Origin: Pardosa pseudoannulata
Lineage: Eukaryota > Arthropoda > Arachnida > Araneae > Lycosidae
NCBI GenBank assembly: GCA_032207245.1
Contig: CM063508.1
Location: forward strand, 117,156,917 to 117,220,916
Length of the DNA: 64,000 bases
Reading direction: 5' to 3'
In this document: piece by piece, positions 12,950 through 24,931 of the stretch
Position numbering within the stretch: the first letter of the stretch is position 1
Layout of the letters: each line of letters begins with the position of its first letter
Notes under the pieces: model-generated
Databases searched by the model: none
Told to the model about the DNA's origin: nothing
Seen by the model: only the letters and a program-made list of their open reading frames with translations
Translations under genes and position numbers: made by a program

Positions 12950-13170
12950 TACCTTCCTGTTTAGTGCTGAGTTGGAGATTTTATGTGGCCACTAGATTTT
13001 TAGGATTTTTCTTAAGCATCTAGTCTAAAAACTATCAAGTGTGTTTTCTTGTATAGTTAATTTTCAAGATTCACTACCATATAGTAGTGATGATATGATT
13101 GTTACTTTAAATATTTGGAGTTTAAGTTTGTTTTAAAGTCTGTGCTTTTTCAGATTTTTTTTGTAATTTT
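12950..13170 (-). pseudogene. Non-LTR retrotransposon C-terminal fragment, heavily decayed
   Basis: Read on the minus strand with frame changes, the segment gives SSLLYGSESWKLT followed by RCLRKILKI and WPHKISN. This is the pattern of the post-reverse-transcriptase region of many LINEs (VLLYG.E.W ... CLR.IL.I.WP). Stops interrupt it. It is a different family from the copy at 2461-3640. Confidence 0.6.
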
Positions 13171-13199
13171 CTGAAGGCACATTGTTTTTTTCCTATTCT

Positions 13200-14500
13200 T
13201 ATTATTATGACCTCATTCAGTCCACCTTCTGTAGTTACATTTTTCTCCAAGATGGTCAGATTTGTAGTTTCTTGATAGTTCTCCAATTTATGGTATTATT
13301 CGATTAATAGCTTTAAAACTAATTTTTTCACAGTCAGTCTGTTTATTCATTTCCAAGTCTATTATCCGAATTTTTTTGTTTGATTATTGGCTTTACATTT
13401 ATTCAGATATATTGTCTTGCATTTTCTAAAAAGAGTTTAAGGGTGTATGTATGGGATTTTTAAACTAGGAATACTCATGCATTGATTGATTCCCCTCCCA
13501 TTTGTCCTTACATAACATTAACCCATTATCCTTTAAAGTTACAATTCTGGGACTATAACTAACCCTGAATGTTTCATCTCTTTTTCAATACAATTACAAA
13601 GTCATTTTTGCATTTTTTTTTCAGAATTTTACTGCCTTTTATTTAAATTGGTCTATACCACATGGCATGTGTAAATATACCTGCTAATTTCCCTCCTAAT
13701 TTCTGTTTTTCATTTTGTTTTTTGTAAATTTTTTATTTAAATTCATTATATATGGTAGTGAATTCACTAAAAAAAGGACTTTTAAAAACTAAATAAGAAT
13801 ATTTCTGGCAGTTGTTAATGGGGGGGAAAATTGACTGATGCACGATCATTAGCTGTCTTAAAATAGACTTGACTAATGTTGGGAATAATATTCTTTTAGA
13901 TACTAAACCCATTATGATGATATCTTGGTAACATGGAACATAAATTTTATATTTAAAGTTATTGAAACTCTAATAGTGTCATTCTAGTTTATTTCTATGA
14001 TTTTAATCACAGTAATAAGCAAGATTAATAAAACATGGCATATCAACAGATGAGCATTAAATATTAGAGCAAGTATCAGGAAACATATTTGCTGATAATG
14101 CAGCAAAAATATTTTTTCTTCATCTTTACTATATAATTTAAAAATATGAAAGTTTGAAAATAAAATGCTGCAAAGCCAAAAGAACAAAGATATGCTTTTA
14201 TGCTTCAGGTTGAAGTTTTATTCATTTTCTTGCTTTGTTGTATTTATGGGAGTAAATGTTTTGATAAAATGTAGTTATTCAGAAACATATTTAGAAAAAT
14301 AAAACTATAAACTATATAATCAGCAGTAACCACTTTTTTAATGGTGTGAAGAACATAAGTAATTAATAAATTACTATCTTCAGTATTTAGAACAGTGATG
14401 AACATACTTTTTTTAAAAGTGGTCCAAAAAGTAGAAAACATTTTGGTTGGTCCAAATTACTTTAAAAAACAACAAAGAAATAGTACACTTTTAAAATTCT
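13200..14500. other. AT-rich sequence without recognisable features
   Basis: Short minus-strand ORFs at 13984-14187 and 14244-14441 look like chance reading frames in AT-rich DNA. No repeat, RNA or domain was recognised. Confidence 0.4.
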
Positions 14501-14522
14501 TATACTAATGTGATTAATTAAA

Positions 14523-15064
14523 TTACATTTCCATAAGTTCTGCCATCTTTCTTTGAACAGTATGTTGCCACTTTCCACATATTTCAGAAGAATATGATGT
14601 TATATGAAGCGGACAATGTTTGTGTTTATTTAATATGAATGCATAATCTGTGAACTCAAATTCTTCCATAATCTTTTATTTTTAACTTTAAATGAAAATA
14701 AGTTAATTTTAAAATTTTTTTACTCATATTAGTTTTTTTTCCTTTTTCTACATATACAGAAATTTTAAGCCGTTTTCAATAAAATATTTTGCATATACAG
14801 AAATATTTTAATTCCTAAGAAAATTTTCATGTATGTAAAACTTGAACAAATTTTTACAGAATCTTTTATAAACATTGATTCTGAAACTTTTGTTTCAAAA
14901 TCTTTGACAACCCTTTCTGTTGGCCACATCTGATCTGCAGGCCATAGTTTGCCCACAAGTTTAGATGGTCTATACTTATTCATACAGGATTTGATTGGTA
15001 CAAGATGTATTCTTGTGCCACATTCATGTGTCTGTATTGGGTTGCATATTAGATGACAAAGAAA
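14523..15064 (-). CDS. Unrecognised protein, two C-terminal exons
   Basis: Two minus-strand exons can be joined in phase 0. The upstream exon 15064-14858 (207 bp) follows an AG acceptor and encodes 69 residues including THECGTRIHLVPIKSC and KLWPADQMWPTERVVKDFE. It stops at a GTAAAA donor. After a 185-bp intron the last exon, 14672-14523, begins behind AAAAG and encodes EEFEFTDYAFILNKHKHCPL and ICGKWQHTVQRKMAEL, ending at TAA 14523-14525. Both are free of stops over their whole length in a very AT-rich setting and share cysteine/histidine-rich, gene-like composition. I do not recognise the family. Upstream exons were not found. It could be a host gene convergent with the PCMTD-like gene, or an old processed fragment. 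Confidence 0.45.
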
Positions 15065-15270
15065 CTTTAAATTTTCATTATATTTTTGTTGTGTTTGTTA
15101 GTTAAATAAGTGTACAAAATTTTAAGTAATGAATCTTGCATTTTTTTTCAAAAACACCCCACCTTATTAAATAATTTTATTTTTTACATTAAACAGTATT
15201 TCATTTCAATAGGCTTTAGCATGCTTATTTACATGCTTCAGTTATTTTGGTAAACACTCAATTTCTAATT

Positions 15271-15660
15271 GGGAAATTTTTTCAATATATTTAACGTATG
15301 GAAATCTTTAAATAAAGGCTTTATTTGAATTTTTTAAATTTTATTTTATTTGTTTTTTTTGTAGATCTAATTACTTTTTTATGCCCATTAATTAGGGAAA
15401 TTTTTTCGATATGTTTAAAGTATGGAAATCTTTAAATAAAGGGTTTATTTGAATTTTTTTAATTTAATTTTATTTGTTTATTTTTTTTTGTAGATCTAAT
15501 TACTTTTTTATGCCTATTAACTAGGGAAATTTTTAAATATATTTAAAGTATGGAAATCTTTAAATAAAGGGTTTATTTGAATTTCTTTAATTTAATTTTA
15601 TTTGTTTATTTTATTTTATTTTTTTTTTGTAGATTTAATTACTTTTTTATGCCCATTAAG
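15271..15660 (+). repeat. Three-copy tandem repeat, unit about 124-130 bp
   Basis: Units start at 15271, 15395 and 15524, each with GGGAAATTTTT, TATGGAAATCTTTAAATAAAG, a long T-run and TTTGTAGAT. The third copy is slightly longer owing to expansion of the T-rich stretch. Confidence 0.92.
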
Positions 15661-17126
15661 CCAAATACAGTAAAAGAAACCCTTTGTTTGGTTAGTTTTA
15701 TTATTGGATATATGTCACATAAATAATATATTTACAATTCTTGTATACAGAAGTGAAACTTTCTAAAGTATGCTTTAATTTACACCTGAAGTTGCAATAA
15801 AATAATTCCATTAAAGAAATGTTTACTTCAAGTCAATGTAAATCTTTCTTGTAGCCCTTAAAAAATAATTTATCCTTTATATTCCTTATATGTGAAATAT
15901 ATTTTCTCAAGGTAAAATACACATTCAGTTTCCTAATTTGAATTATCTTTTTGAAACTTTTAATTAAATTGTATTTTTAAACTTTTAATAAAAATTAAAA
16001 ATTAAATTACTAAACCCTTTCACTGTAAATTATTTTCTTTGAAGAAAAAGCTTTCAACAAATCTACGAAAATACAAACATTAATAATATACTGAAAAAAT
16101 AAACCACTAAGAAGCAGAACTATTAGTAAGATATATGTGTTCGTTCCCCGGGTGTTTTTTTAGTGGGGCTCATATATTCTTATCATTGTATTTATTATAT
16201 GATTGAAATTGCAATGGAAATTTAAGCTATTTATCCAAATCAATTTTGAGAAAGTCGTAATAAAGATAATAAAAATAGTTCTTTAAGTTTTACTGTCAAG
16301 TCCATCAAGTTATCAGAGTTCTTAAAGTCCAGCACTTTGACAGGTTCCTTGGAGAAATTATGTGGTAGGGGACTGTGTAGCTGTATATTCATAGGAAATT
16401 ACACTAAATGGTCAGTATTACTAATGAGAACTGGTAGGACATATACGCATATAATTACCATGCATTTTTATCGGGTTGGTTGGAAAATTCTTATGAGACG
16501 CATTTGTCCTGGTGATAGCGAAAGTGTTATTGAACATTGAATATCATTTTTTATGAATATTGATAGTACAATTTTTTTTTGACAGATTATTAAATCATGT
16601 TTAATTTTTTTATACACTAAAAGTACTTGATCAAAATTTTAATATTCTCTTTTATTACACTTGATTTAATATTTATTGAAATTATATTTTATCCTTACTA
16701 TTTCTTAAAATATTTTATCTGCTCACAATGCAGTTATAATTTGTCATAATTAACATAATGTGATTATAAATTAGTATTACTTAAATAAGATAAAAGTATG
16801 AGATTAAAGGGGTAATAAATTCCTGGTGAGAACAAAGGTAATTATTAATATAAGAAGCTAATTTAATTTTGTGGAATAATTTAATATAGAGCTGAATTAT
16901 TAAAATTATTACTTTTAGATTTCTCACATGAGAAATGAATCAGAGGTAGAAGTTTATATTGGACAAGGTTTTAGATTTTTTTTCTTTTGGAAAAAGAGTT
17001 AAGACTAGATGAGCATTTATTTTTTTATAATATTTTAAAGTTAGATTTAATTATCAGTTTTAGAGAAGCCCTAATATTAAACTTTTCTTGGTGTTATCCT
17101 ACTAATGTGTTTTCATTCCCATTATT
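15660..17126. other. AT-rich sequence, one unexplained short ORF
   Basis: An open frame of 67 codons at 16337-16540 (plus) lies in locally GC-richer DNA (about 16320-16530). I do not recognise its product, and it may be a transposon fragment. The rest shows nothing. Confidence 0.3.
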
Positions 17127-17143
17127 CCTTGTATCTTATTTTA

Positions 17144-17791
17144 AATGAATGAAATCACCTTTAGGGCAGACCTTGGAGGATTCCCCAAGAGCAGGGCACT
17201 GTGACCAGAGGTCTATTGTACCCAAACCCAAGAAGAACAAAACACAACTCAAGTGTACCTAAGAGAAAAGGCCACAAGCTGAGGCAAATCTCAGCAGACA
17301 ATTGACAGGGATGTCCTGCAGCTCCCATGGCTTAAGGAGGTGGTGACCAAAGTGCTCAAACCTAAGAGCCGAGAAATACTCACAATCACACAAAATGTGG
17401 CGAGTAGTCTCCTCCTCAAGATGGCAGCCATGGCACAAGGGATCAGAGCTAATCTCCATAATGTTGAGGTGCCTATTGAGGGCACAATGATCAGTAAGAA
17501 GACCAACTGCCTTCCTCAGGCCATTCCTATGAAGCGACAAGAGCTCCTTACTACGCAAGCTGGGGTAGTCATGATTAAGCTCTTTAGCTTGCCTATGACC
17601 ATTCCCAATAAGCCACTTGGAATACTGAAGGTACCTAAAATGCCTAAAAACAGAATTCCTAATAGACCCCGGAGCAATACCAAGGACAGGCTCAGGTCCA
17701 GTAAAGGAAATGCTGGACCCCTTCCTAGCTAAATAATCAGCAAGCTCATTACCCTGAATTCCCATATGACCAGGAACCCAGTAAAGATTAA
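17144..17791 (-). mobile_element. 5'-truncated non-LTR retrotransposon with RNase H end
   Basis: The minus strand encodes the C-terminal part of an I/Jockey-type polyprotein. A frame entering at 17791 begins NLYWVPGHMGIQGNELADYL, the last RNase H motif, and continues to 17259 through a Cys/His stretch (CHGCHLEEETTRHILCDC) typical of the region after RNase H in these elements. About 115 bp of 3' UTR follows. The insert is flanked by an exact 17-bp duplication, CCTTGTATCTTATTTTA, at 17127-17143 and 17792-17808. This is the mark of target-primed reverse transcription with 5' truncation. The remaining reading frame is intact, so insertion is fairly recent. Confidence 0.92.
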
Positions 17792-17935
17792 CCTTGTATC
17801 TTATTTTACTAAGTATTATTTACTTGCTGACTGAAAGTGTCTTTAAATTTTTCACTACCCCCTTGAATAAGGCAAAAAATATTGATATGCTGTTATCCCA
17901 CTTACTTCATGTTTAAAAAAAACTTTTTTTATCTG

Positions 17936-18020
17936 TAGGCTTTAAATGGTAGGTCTGGGTTTTATTAGCCCTCATGTAGCAAAAAATTAGACCATAGGGT
18001 TCCAACTAAACCTGATTTAT
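17936..18020 (+). repeat. SINE tail fragment
   Basis: The segment GGTAGGTCTGGGTTTTATTAGCCC followed by AGACCATAGGGTTCCAAC matches, with divergence, the tail of the SINE at 61303-62414 and the copies at 28610 and 43238. The tRNA-like head is missing. Confidence 0.6.
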
Positions 18021-18029
18021 TTGGTGGGA

Positions 18030-19280
18030 AACAGCATTGTCTATTTCTGTATATTACATATTTTTTAGTAGAAGCAGCATTTAAGATTATTTATTTAGAA
18101 ATTGGTATGCATAAAAGACAATTGGCTTATTAAGAGATAATAGTAGATTTTTGGAACCATTTGAATATCTATGCATGAAATGTTAATATAAGGAAAATCG
18201 TAACTGTAATAAAAATATTTTTATTATTGTTAAGATTCTAGTTAACCAGTTTCACGTTTAAAAATTTTTTGTATAACAATTTACTTCTTCTAATTAAAGA
18301 AGAAATAACTTGTTAAAAGCCCAAAAATGGGACGTTTCAAAATGAACAGTAATTATCTCTTTTAACTACACTGAAATTATTTTGATCTGTGTTCTTTTTC
18401 TTGAAGAGAAGTACATAAAGGTTTTCTGATGTTGCTTTCTCTATATGTAACTTAGAAATACATTGATAAATATCTGTAGGACTTAATTAAGAAAACCATC
18501 ATGCATTTGAAAAGGAGTGTGTTGTACATTTAAAGGTTCTTACATTCATTTTCTAATAGCTAGAAAAAACTTTAAGGAATAATGAATTGCAGTTCAAAGA
18601 ACTGCTAAATATTTTACAGCTTTAATATTTTTTATTGGTATGATGCTAATTAGAAACTGTGTACATAAACTTTATTTTTGCAGATTTTTAACTTTCTATG
18701 TAATTGACAATATATATATAAATTTTAATGATTATTTTTTAGGGTTATCGCTTGTTCAAGTTTTCATTTGTGAATCGAAAAATCAAAGTTTCTGGCAATG
18801 ACATTATTTTAAGACACCCATGTTTTTGTAGAGTGTTATTTTTAAAAATGAATTGGTGTTTAAATGAATAAATTACTGACTTTTCTTTAATATTTCTATT
18901 AGTTTTAGTTTTTTTTTATGGATTAGGGCAAATGCTACTTTATTCTGAGAAAAGTATGAATCTAGCTGAATCTTATAAATGTTTAGCGGTATTCTTAAGA
19001 GTAAGGGGGGATTGAGGCCAGTATTTTTTTCTGGTCATCCCCATAATATTTGTTGATAAAAACTTATAATTTTTTCATTCTATGCAAAAGTAGTAATTCA
19101 AAGCATCAGTAACCCTTTACCCATACTACTTATTTAGATACAATCAATTATGCATTGTACTTTACTAATTGCAAGAACTAACAAAGGGTATGATGTACTG
19201 AAGCTATTTTTATGTAGTTAGAAGTTTGGTTCTAAAAAATTTTATTTTGTTATTTCATGATCAGTAATAAGAGGAAAATT
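18030..19280. other. AT-rich sequence without recognisable features
   Basis: No ORF, RNA or repeat was identified. A weak hairpin-like pair at 19007-19042 is noted under rejected items. Confidence 0.4.
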
Positions 19281-19286
19281 GAATTA

Positions 19287-20795
19287 CAGTCAGTACTGAC
19301 TATATGATCACTCGCTTATATGGTCAGTTTTCTAAAGTCCCGTCTAACTTAATAGGGAACATGTGTTAAAGCTAAGACCACCGCTTATACAGTCATTTTC
19401 TTTTTCTTGTTGCTGGTTATATGGTCAGTTTCATGGTTTCAACGAGTTTTTTTTTTTTTAAAGAAGTCAGTGCGGCGAAATCGGAGAGGACCTGAATTCA
19501 AGCCTTTATATTCCTTCCTTTCCCCCTTTCATGTTTGTGTACACTCATCGTCGGAGTTTTCCACCTCTCTCGGTTCTCGTCCCCCCTATTAGGAGATAGT
19601 ATTTTAACACAAGTATTTATTTCCTAACTTACAATTAAAAGTAAAGAACAACTAAAAACATTTATGAATACAACAATGTAAGTGATGCCATTCTAAAAAG
19701 TGAAATGCTAGTTATTTATTACTAGCACGCTTTTCATTCGCCGCAACATCCTCCCCACCCTGGTCAACCTCCAGGGGGATGACTAGCTGCACAGGTCGAG
19801 TAATAGTGCTTCCATTGGTGCGTAGTACACAAGTACGAACTTTCTTGTCGCGGCCAAGGATTAACTCCTCAACACGGGCCTTTTTCCAGGTGTGGCGAGG
19901 TCGAACATCTTCTTGTAGTAAGACAATATCTCCTTTCCGGATCTTATTTGTTTCAAATGGATTCCGCACTTGATGAAATGTACGCAAATCCATCAAATAT
20001 TCCTTTTGCCATCTTTTCCAAAAGGAGTCCATCAAATGCTGGTGATTTTTCCACATACGATTTAAAGATGTTTCAGAATTTGTAGGGCTGGAAGGAATAG
20101 TAGTTAATTTCTATCCTATGAGGAAATGCGAGAGTGTTAAAGCTTCCTCAGTGTCATCTTTGATTCCATATTCATGAACAATCGGTCTACCGTTAAGAGC
20201 GGCTTCAATATCGTATAGTACAGTGATCAAACCAGCGTCGTCCAAAAGAGCCTTACCTAAAGCTTTCCGAAGGCATTGCTTAATTGAGCCTAAGATTCTT
20301 CCCCCCCCCTCCCCACCAATAACAAGTGGACATCTGTCTGTTTATTGGTTGAAGTTATTTCTCTCAAACGTGACTTCAGGTGTTATTTTACTAATTCCGA
20401 AGCAGCAGATGAGCATTTAAAAGCTATTAGGGACTTAGAAAAAAGTTGTGTTAACAACCAACAAAAGGAAGCAAACTTGTATATCTGATTATTTTTAAAT
20501 ACATTGAACATGAATGTACGTATGTACGTGTGCTGTACTTTGATTAGTAAGGTAAGTTAATAAATTTCTTCCCCAAAAAATATTGCATATTTTTAATGTA
20601 GTTTTTACTTCTCGAATTAATTTTTAAAATGTTCTTAAAAGTATAATTATTTGTTTATGAGTACTACATTCTGATAGGTGAATATAATCCTGTCACAATT
20701 CAATAGGGTTGTATTGTTCCACATATATGGTCACCTTGCTTATATGGTCTGATTTTTCTGGACCCTTAAACTGACCATATAACCGATACAGACTG
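19287..20795 (+). mobile_element. pogo/Tigger-like DNA transposon carrying a nested BEL/Pao fragment
   Basis: The left end CAGTCAGTACTGACTATATG and the inverted right end CAGTCTGTATCGGTTATATGG form terminal repeats, continued on both sides by internal copies of CTTATATGGTC. TA dinucleotides flank both ends (19285-19286, 20796-20797), as Tc1/mariner insertions require. This style of terminus is known from Tigger/pogo elements. A possible transposase C-terminus on the plus strand (SEAADEHLKAIRDLEKSCVN, ending TGA about 20488) remains. The catalytic region is absent, and BEL/Pao sequence in opposite orientation occupies the middle. Confidence 0.75.
19712..20325 (-). pseudogene. BEL/Pao retrotransposon Pol C-terminus (integrase end plus DUF5641)
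   Basis: The minus-strand frame 20056-19712 encodes the C-terminal domain found after integrase in BEL/Pao polyproteins: WKRWQKEYLMDLRTFHQVRN, KGDIVLLQEDVRPRHTWKKA and TRPVQLVIPLEVDQGGED. Upstream, to about 20325, the same strand encodes the end of the integrase (IKQCLRKALGKALL, EAALNGRPIVHEYG), with one in-frame stop near 20115. The rest of Pol and Gag are missing. The GC-richer stretch 19450-19600 downstream of the stop may be part of the retrotransposon 3' LTR, but no matching LTR was found. The whole lies inside the pogo-like element. Confidence 0.88.
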
Positions 20796-20799
20796 TATA

Positions 20800-21940
20800 A
20801 GAATAAATTAGAAAATAGAGTATTTCCCAAGGCTACAAATCAACCCATTTTATCTGAGTTTATATCTGTATATTAAAAGTTAGGAGCACTATGTCACAAA
20901 TTTCAAATTTTACAGGAGGGCATAATAAAGGTTTTTTTACAGGTTTGTTTATATCATACCAGTTTAAATGAAACACTTTATATAAATGTCTTGAGGTAAT
21001 AGAGTAAATATGGGCTCTTAAATATATAAAAAACTTATAAATAAGAAGTTTTATGTTCAAATGAGGTAATTCTTTAGTTTCCTCAAAATCATATTGGTCT
21101 TTATTTTTTTTTCCTAATTATTAAATCTCTTAACATTAGAAAATAGAGGCAATAACACAAAGAGGAAGAACAAATTATGCACAGATATGCAAAAATCTCA
21201 ATTTTTAAGGAAATTTTGTGCTCTTTACTTTTAATGTACGGATTTATTTTCTTCAAATTTGAAAATAATTATATTTCTTGAGGTATACTAATCCTAAATA
21301 GACTAAATATAATAAAATTTTAATTTAAAGAAAAATTTTATATCTAGTAAATCTGACTCGTTCTCTAAATATAGTATTCTTGAATAAAAAGGATAAGATT
21401 AAATTTCAAAGTTTTAAAACTTAGCTGTCCTTTGAATGAGACTGTGGGATAAAATGGTTTAAATGCCAGTTTAATTTAAACCGTAGAACTGGCTTTTATA
21501 CCGAAATATGATTTTTGATTGTTATTCAATTTTCTAATTTTCAATTTTTAATCAATCAATTTTCAATTTTTTTTCTCACTTATTTCTTAATTTTTTAATT
21601 ATTTTATAACTTAAATTCTTAATTCTTCACTCAATTTCCAATTTTTGTTAATTTGTATATAACTCAATCTTTATTCGTGTTTTCTGTTGAATGTTATATT
21701 TTTATTGTTACTTTAATCTGTTTTAGAACCTTTCTTTTTTATTTTTTGTCAAAATTTTTTATCCAAATTTCGTATTTAATTTTTTGCCACATCTTGTTTG
21801 GTGCAGTTTGTCCCTAAAGGATTTAGCTCCATTAAACTTCAATCAACCAACCAACCAACCAACCAACCAGTTTAATTCGTTACTTATAGAAAGCTATAAC
21901 TTATGTAGACTTTGAATATCAAGTACTATTAACTACTGAT
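20800..21940. other. AT-rich sequence with a (CCAA)n microsatellite
   Basis: No gene is seen. A run of about seven CCAA units lies at 21839-21869, and the stretch 21530-21780 is rich in CAATTTT-type motifs. Confidence 0.4.
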
Positions 21941-21946
21941 TATTAA

Positions 21947-22516
21947 CCCCTTACTGTATGATTTAATAATGAAAAACTGTGGAGGAAATAACCATTTAAT
22001 TTTTATTTAAAAAAACTTGTTTCATTTTACAATTCTTACATATTCTTAATTAAAATCCACTTTTTACATAGTGTTAAATAATATCAGAAACAGTAAAATT
22101 AAGAAAATTATCAAAGCAAAACATTAATAAGGTATACAGATAATAGTCTTCAAGCTAGTGGTATTTTTCAAAACAAAGTGCAAAGGAATTCTTAATTGTT
22201 TACACCGCCAAGTAGTCTCACTTTTAATTTGATTCTTGTAACACACACGGCATTTCTTAGTAGGTTTTCTTTTATTCTGACTCATTAATTTGGCAATGAC
22301 TTGTACCAAGAAATTCTAAATAAAAATATGAAATAGTGACTTGTGATTTTCACAAGTGATAAAAGTGTTGCCAAATTCAGTACACTAGAAATTTTAAACT
22401 AAATTAATTATCATATTTAACAGTAACTTTAATCGCATGACGAGTGTAGCTCGTCATTGTGCGGTATGGAATGAAAAACTAATGACGAGCTAGACTCGTG
22501 ATTTTACCGGAAGGGG
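21947..22516 (-). mobile_element. piggyBac-type element, internally deleted
   Basis: TTAA flanks both ends (21943-21946 and 22517-22520), and both termini read inward as CCCCTT, as piggyBac-family ends do. Inside, a minus-strand frame (22309-22124) encodes KKCRVCYKNQIKSETTWRCK, resembling the C-terminal cysteine-rich zinc-binding tail of piggyBac transposases. The catalytic part is gone. Near the right end, GACGAGTGTAGCTCGTC and GACGAGCTAGACTCGTG form a subterminal inverted repeat. Confidence 0.8.
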
Positions 22517-22520
22517 TTAA

Positions 22521-23769
22521 AGAATCTTTTCATTTATTTATATCTTTGATTAATTTATACTTTTTTAATAGTCAGTTACATAACAAATGATAAATTCTGT
22601 TCAGCCTAATTATTTCTAAAACTTGGCACTTGGATACATTTTATTCTAAAGTTTTAATTATTAAAAAAGTAAATTCTTAGTATAGTTTCAATGTTTTATA
22701 CTATCATGATTCTGCTTTGTGTTCTCAAGGCAATAATTACATTGTTAGTCATTTTTAAATGAAAATAAAATGTACTATGTAACATGAAGTTCAAAAAATA
22801 AAATAAAATGTAATATGTAGCATAAAGTTCAAGTAAAACATGAAAGCATGAAATTAGTATTTTTCCTTTTTGCAGAACTTATACAAACGAAAGAATTTGT
22901 AATCATTCAATATCTTTAATGAAACTTAATTATTTGACAAATATCTTTTGATTTACATTTAATGCACTAATTACTGTATCCTTAACATATGTGACTGCAC
23001 TTTGTATAAGTAATTGTAGTACTATCAACTCTATAAACTACTTATAATTAAAAGAAAAAATTGTTTTAATTATATATATTAAGAGTTTGTACAAAGGTAA
23101 TTAAAACATTAAATATGTATATAAATATGTCAGAAGTTTTATCATGTATTTAGAAATGAGAGTAAAGGATTTATGATTTATTGAACTGTGAAGCAGAAAT
23201 AATAACTTTTAAGGCTATTTTCAGAGAAATGTGAAGAATTGTAGATAGTCTACATTAGTTCATAGTTTCTTGTAGATTATTTAAGTGGATTAAACATATA
23301 TAATATCTGACTATTTTTTAATTTTAGAATTTTAATCTTCTGTTGCTGTACTTTTACGTAGTGTTAACAGCTCGAAAATTGTTTTATAGAACGTTCATTG
23401 GACACTGAACATTTTTTTTTCTTTGTTGTGTCTTTTTCTATGTAAAAATAGTATATTTTTACTAATGAAAATGATGTTTTACTCTAATACTGATGAGTTA
23501 TTTGTAAACCATTTTCCATGTCTTGTACTGTTTTGTACACTGATGAATGGTATCATTTTGAAAAGAATTTACCATTATCAAGTTCATCTTGCTGTTTACC
23601 ATGCATTCATGTATAGATGTGAGACAGTTTTCTGTACATTGACTTCTCATTTAGTGATTTAAATTATGTAGTTTAGTTGTAATTTGGGAGAGTTTCAGTT
23701 AACTTTGTGTCAGTTTCTTTTTCTCATCGTGGAACAGTGAGTAATTTATTTTCTTTGCTGAAATTATCT
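22521..23769. other. AT-rich sequence without recognisable features
   Basis: No gene, RNA or repeat was recognised. A plus-strand ORF at 23423-23662 has no recognisable motif and looks like chance. Confidence 0.4.
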
Positions 23770-23777
23770 CTTTGAAG

Positions 23778-24931
23778 CAGTGGCGTGCAGTAGGTGTTCA
23801 AGCAGTGTGTGCAGAGAGCAGCAACAACAATAATAATAATAAAACCATAAAAATGTACATTAAACACTTCCTTAACGTTTATTATTCATTTGAACACAAA
23901 ATCCATACGTCTATTCGTATTACTAATAAAATAACGAAAATCTTATATTTCCACGAAAAACTTCCAGCACACGAAACTTTCAGCAAACTTAGCACCACAC
24001 GGCGCCCGCCGCTGCGGTGCCTCATCAGGATGCTTATTGGTGCCGACAAACCGAAAGTCTAGTCCACGTGCAGAGGATTTCACTGCACGCTGGCTCGATA
24101 GAACGAACTGTTTCTCGTTCGGTCAGTGGATTAAATTATATTAATTGTTTTTGACATTTGGAAATCATATATTCTGCGAAAAACATCTTGACAATTTTTA
24201 AAAACAAAACCAAGGATATGGTGTTACAGATATAACTTATATACTGTCTGCAAAACACAATGAATGGTAAAATTTGGATTGTTCTGTTAGAATTCGTTTC
24301 TTTTTTGTCTAACAAAACAAAATTGTTTTTCAGCGAATTATTTCTATAAATATAATACATCACCGAAATTACTATACCACACTAAAACATTTCCCTTTAT
24401 ATTGATGAAATACTTTTTTTATATTTCCATGAAAACAAAATCTTACAATATATAAATTTAAACATTAACCGTCTGCAAAATCGTATGGCCAGTTAATCAG
24501 TTAAAAAACCAGAAGCGCTTCAGCACGTAAGTCCCCGGTCTAATACAACGCTTAATAAACCGTACCTTCGGATGATTCTGAATGCCAAGTGCAGGAAAAA
24601 TAGCTGCACTTGCCTCAGTGCCATAGTATGTTGTTTTTCTCCTGTAGCCCATACATATAAAGCGTGATTTTCAATTTAGTGCGCAGTGCGTACACGTCAA
24701 AATTTCCTATGTTCGTTTGCTTTTGAACGCGCTACGTGGTGCAGCACCTAGTACCGCACGCATTGCGAGAATACAAGCAAGCAAATCAGCATAATATTTG
24801 AATATATTATAAATAATATTTATTATATACCATATAAAGATAGGTAGACATAGGGGCAGAAAATTATTGCCTCTCATAATTTTCCTAGGGTGTGCAGTGC
24901 ACACCCTGCACATATGGACCGCACGCCACTG
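23778..24931. mobile_element. Non-autonomous hAT transposon (1154 bp)
   Basis: Both ends read inward as CAGTGGCGTGC, and the exact 8-bp duplication CTTTGAAG flanks them (23770-23777, 24932-24939). Near the right end is a palindrome, GGGTGTGCAGTGCACACCC. No transposase domain is seen; the small ORFs inside are not convincing. Confidence 0.9.

Noticed and set aside
19007..19042. Possible microRNA-like hairpin (GGGGGGATTGAGGCCAG with CTGGTCATCCCC)
   Set aside because: The stem is short and mismatched and there is no support for processing.
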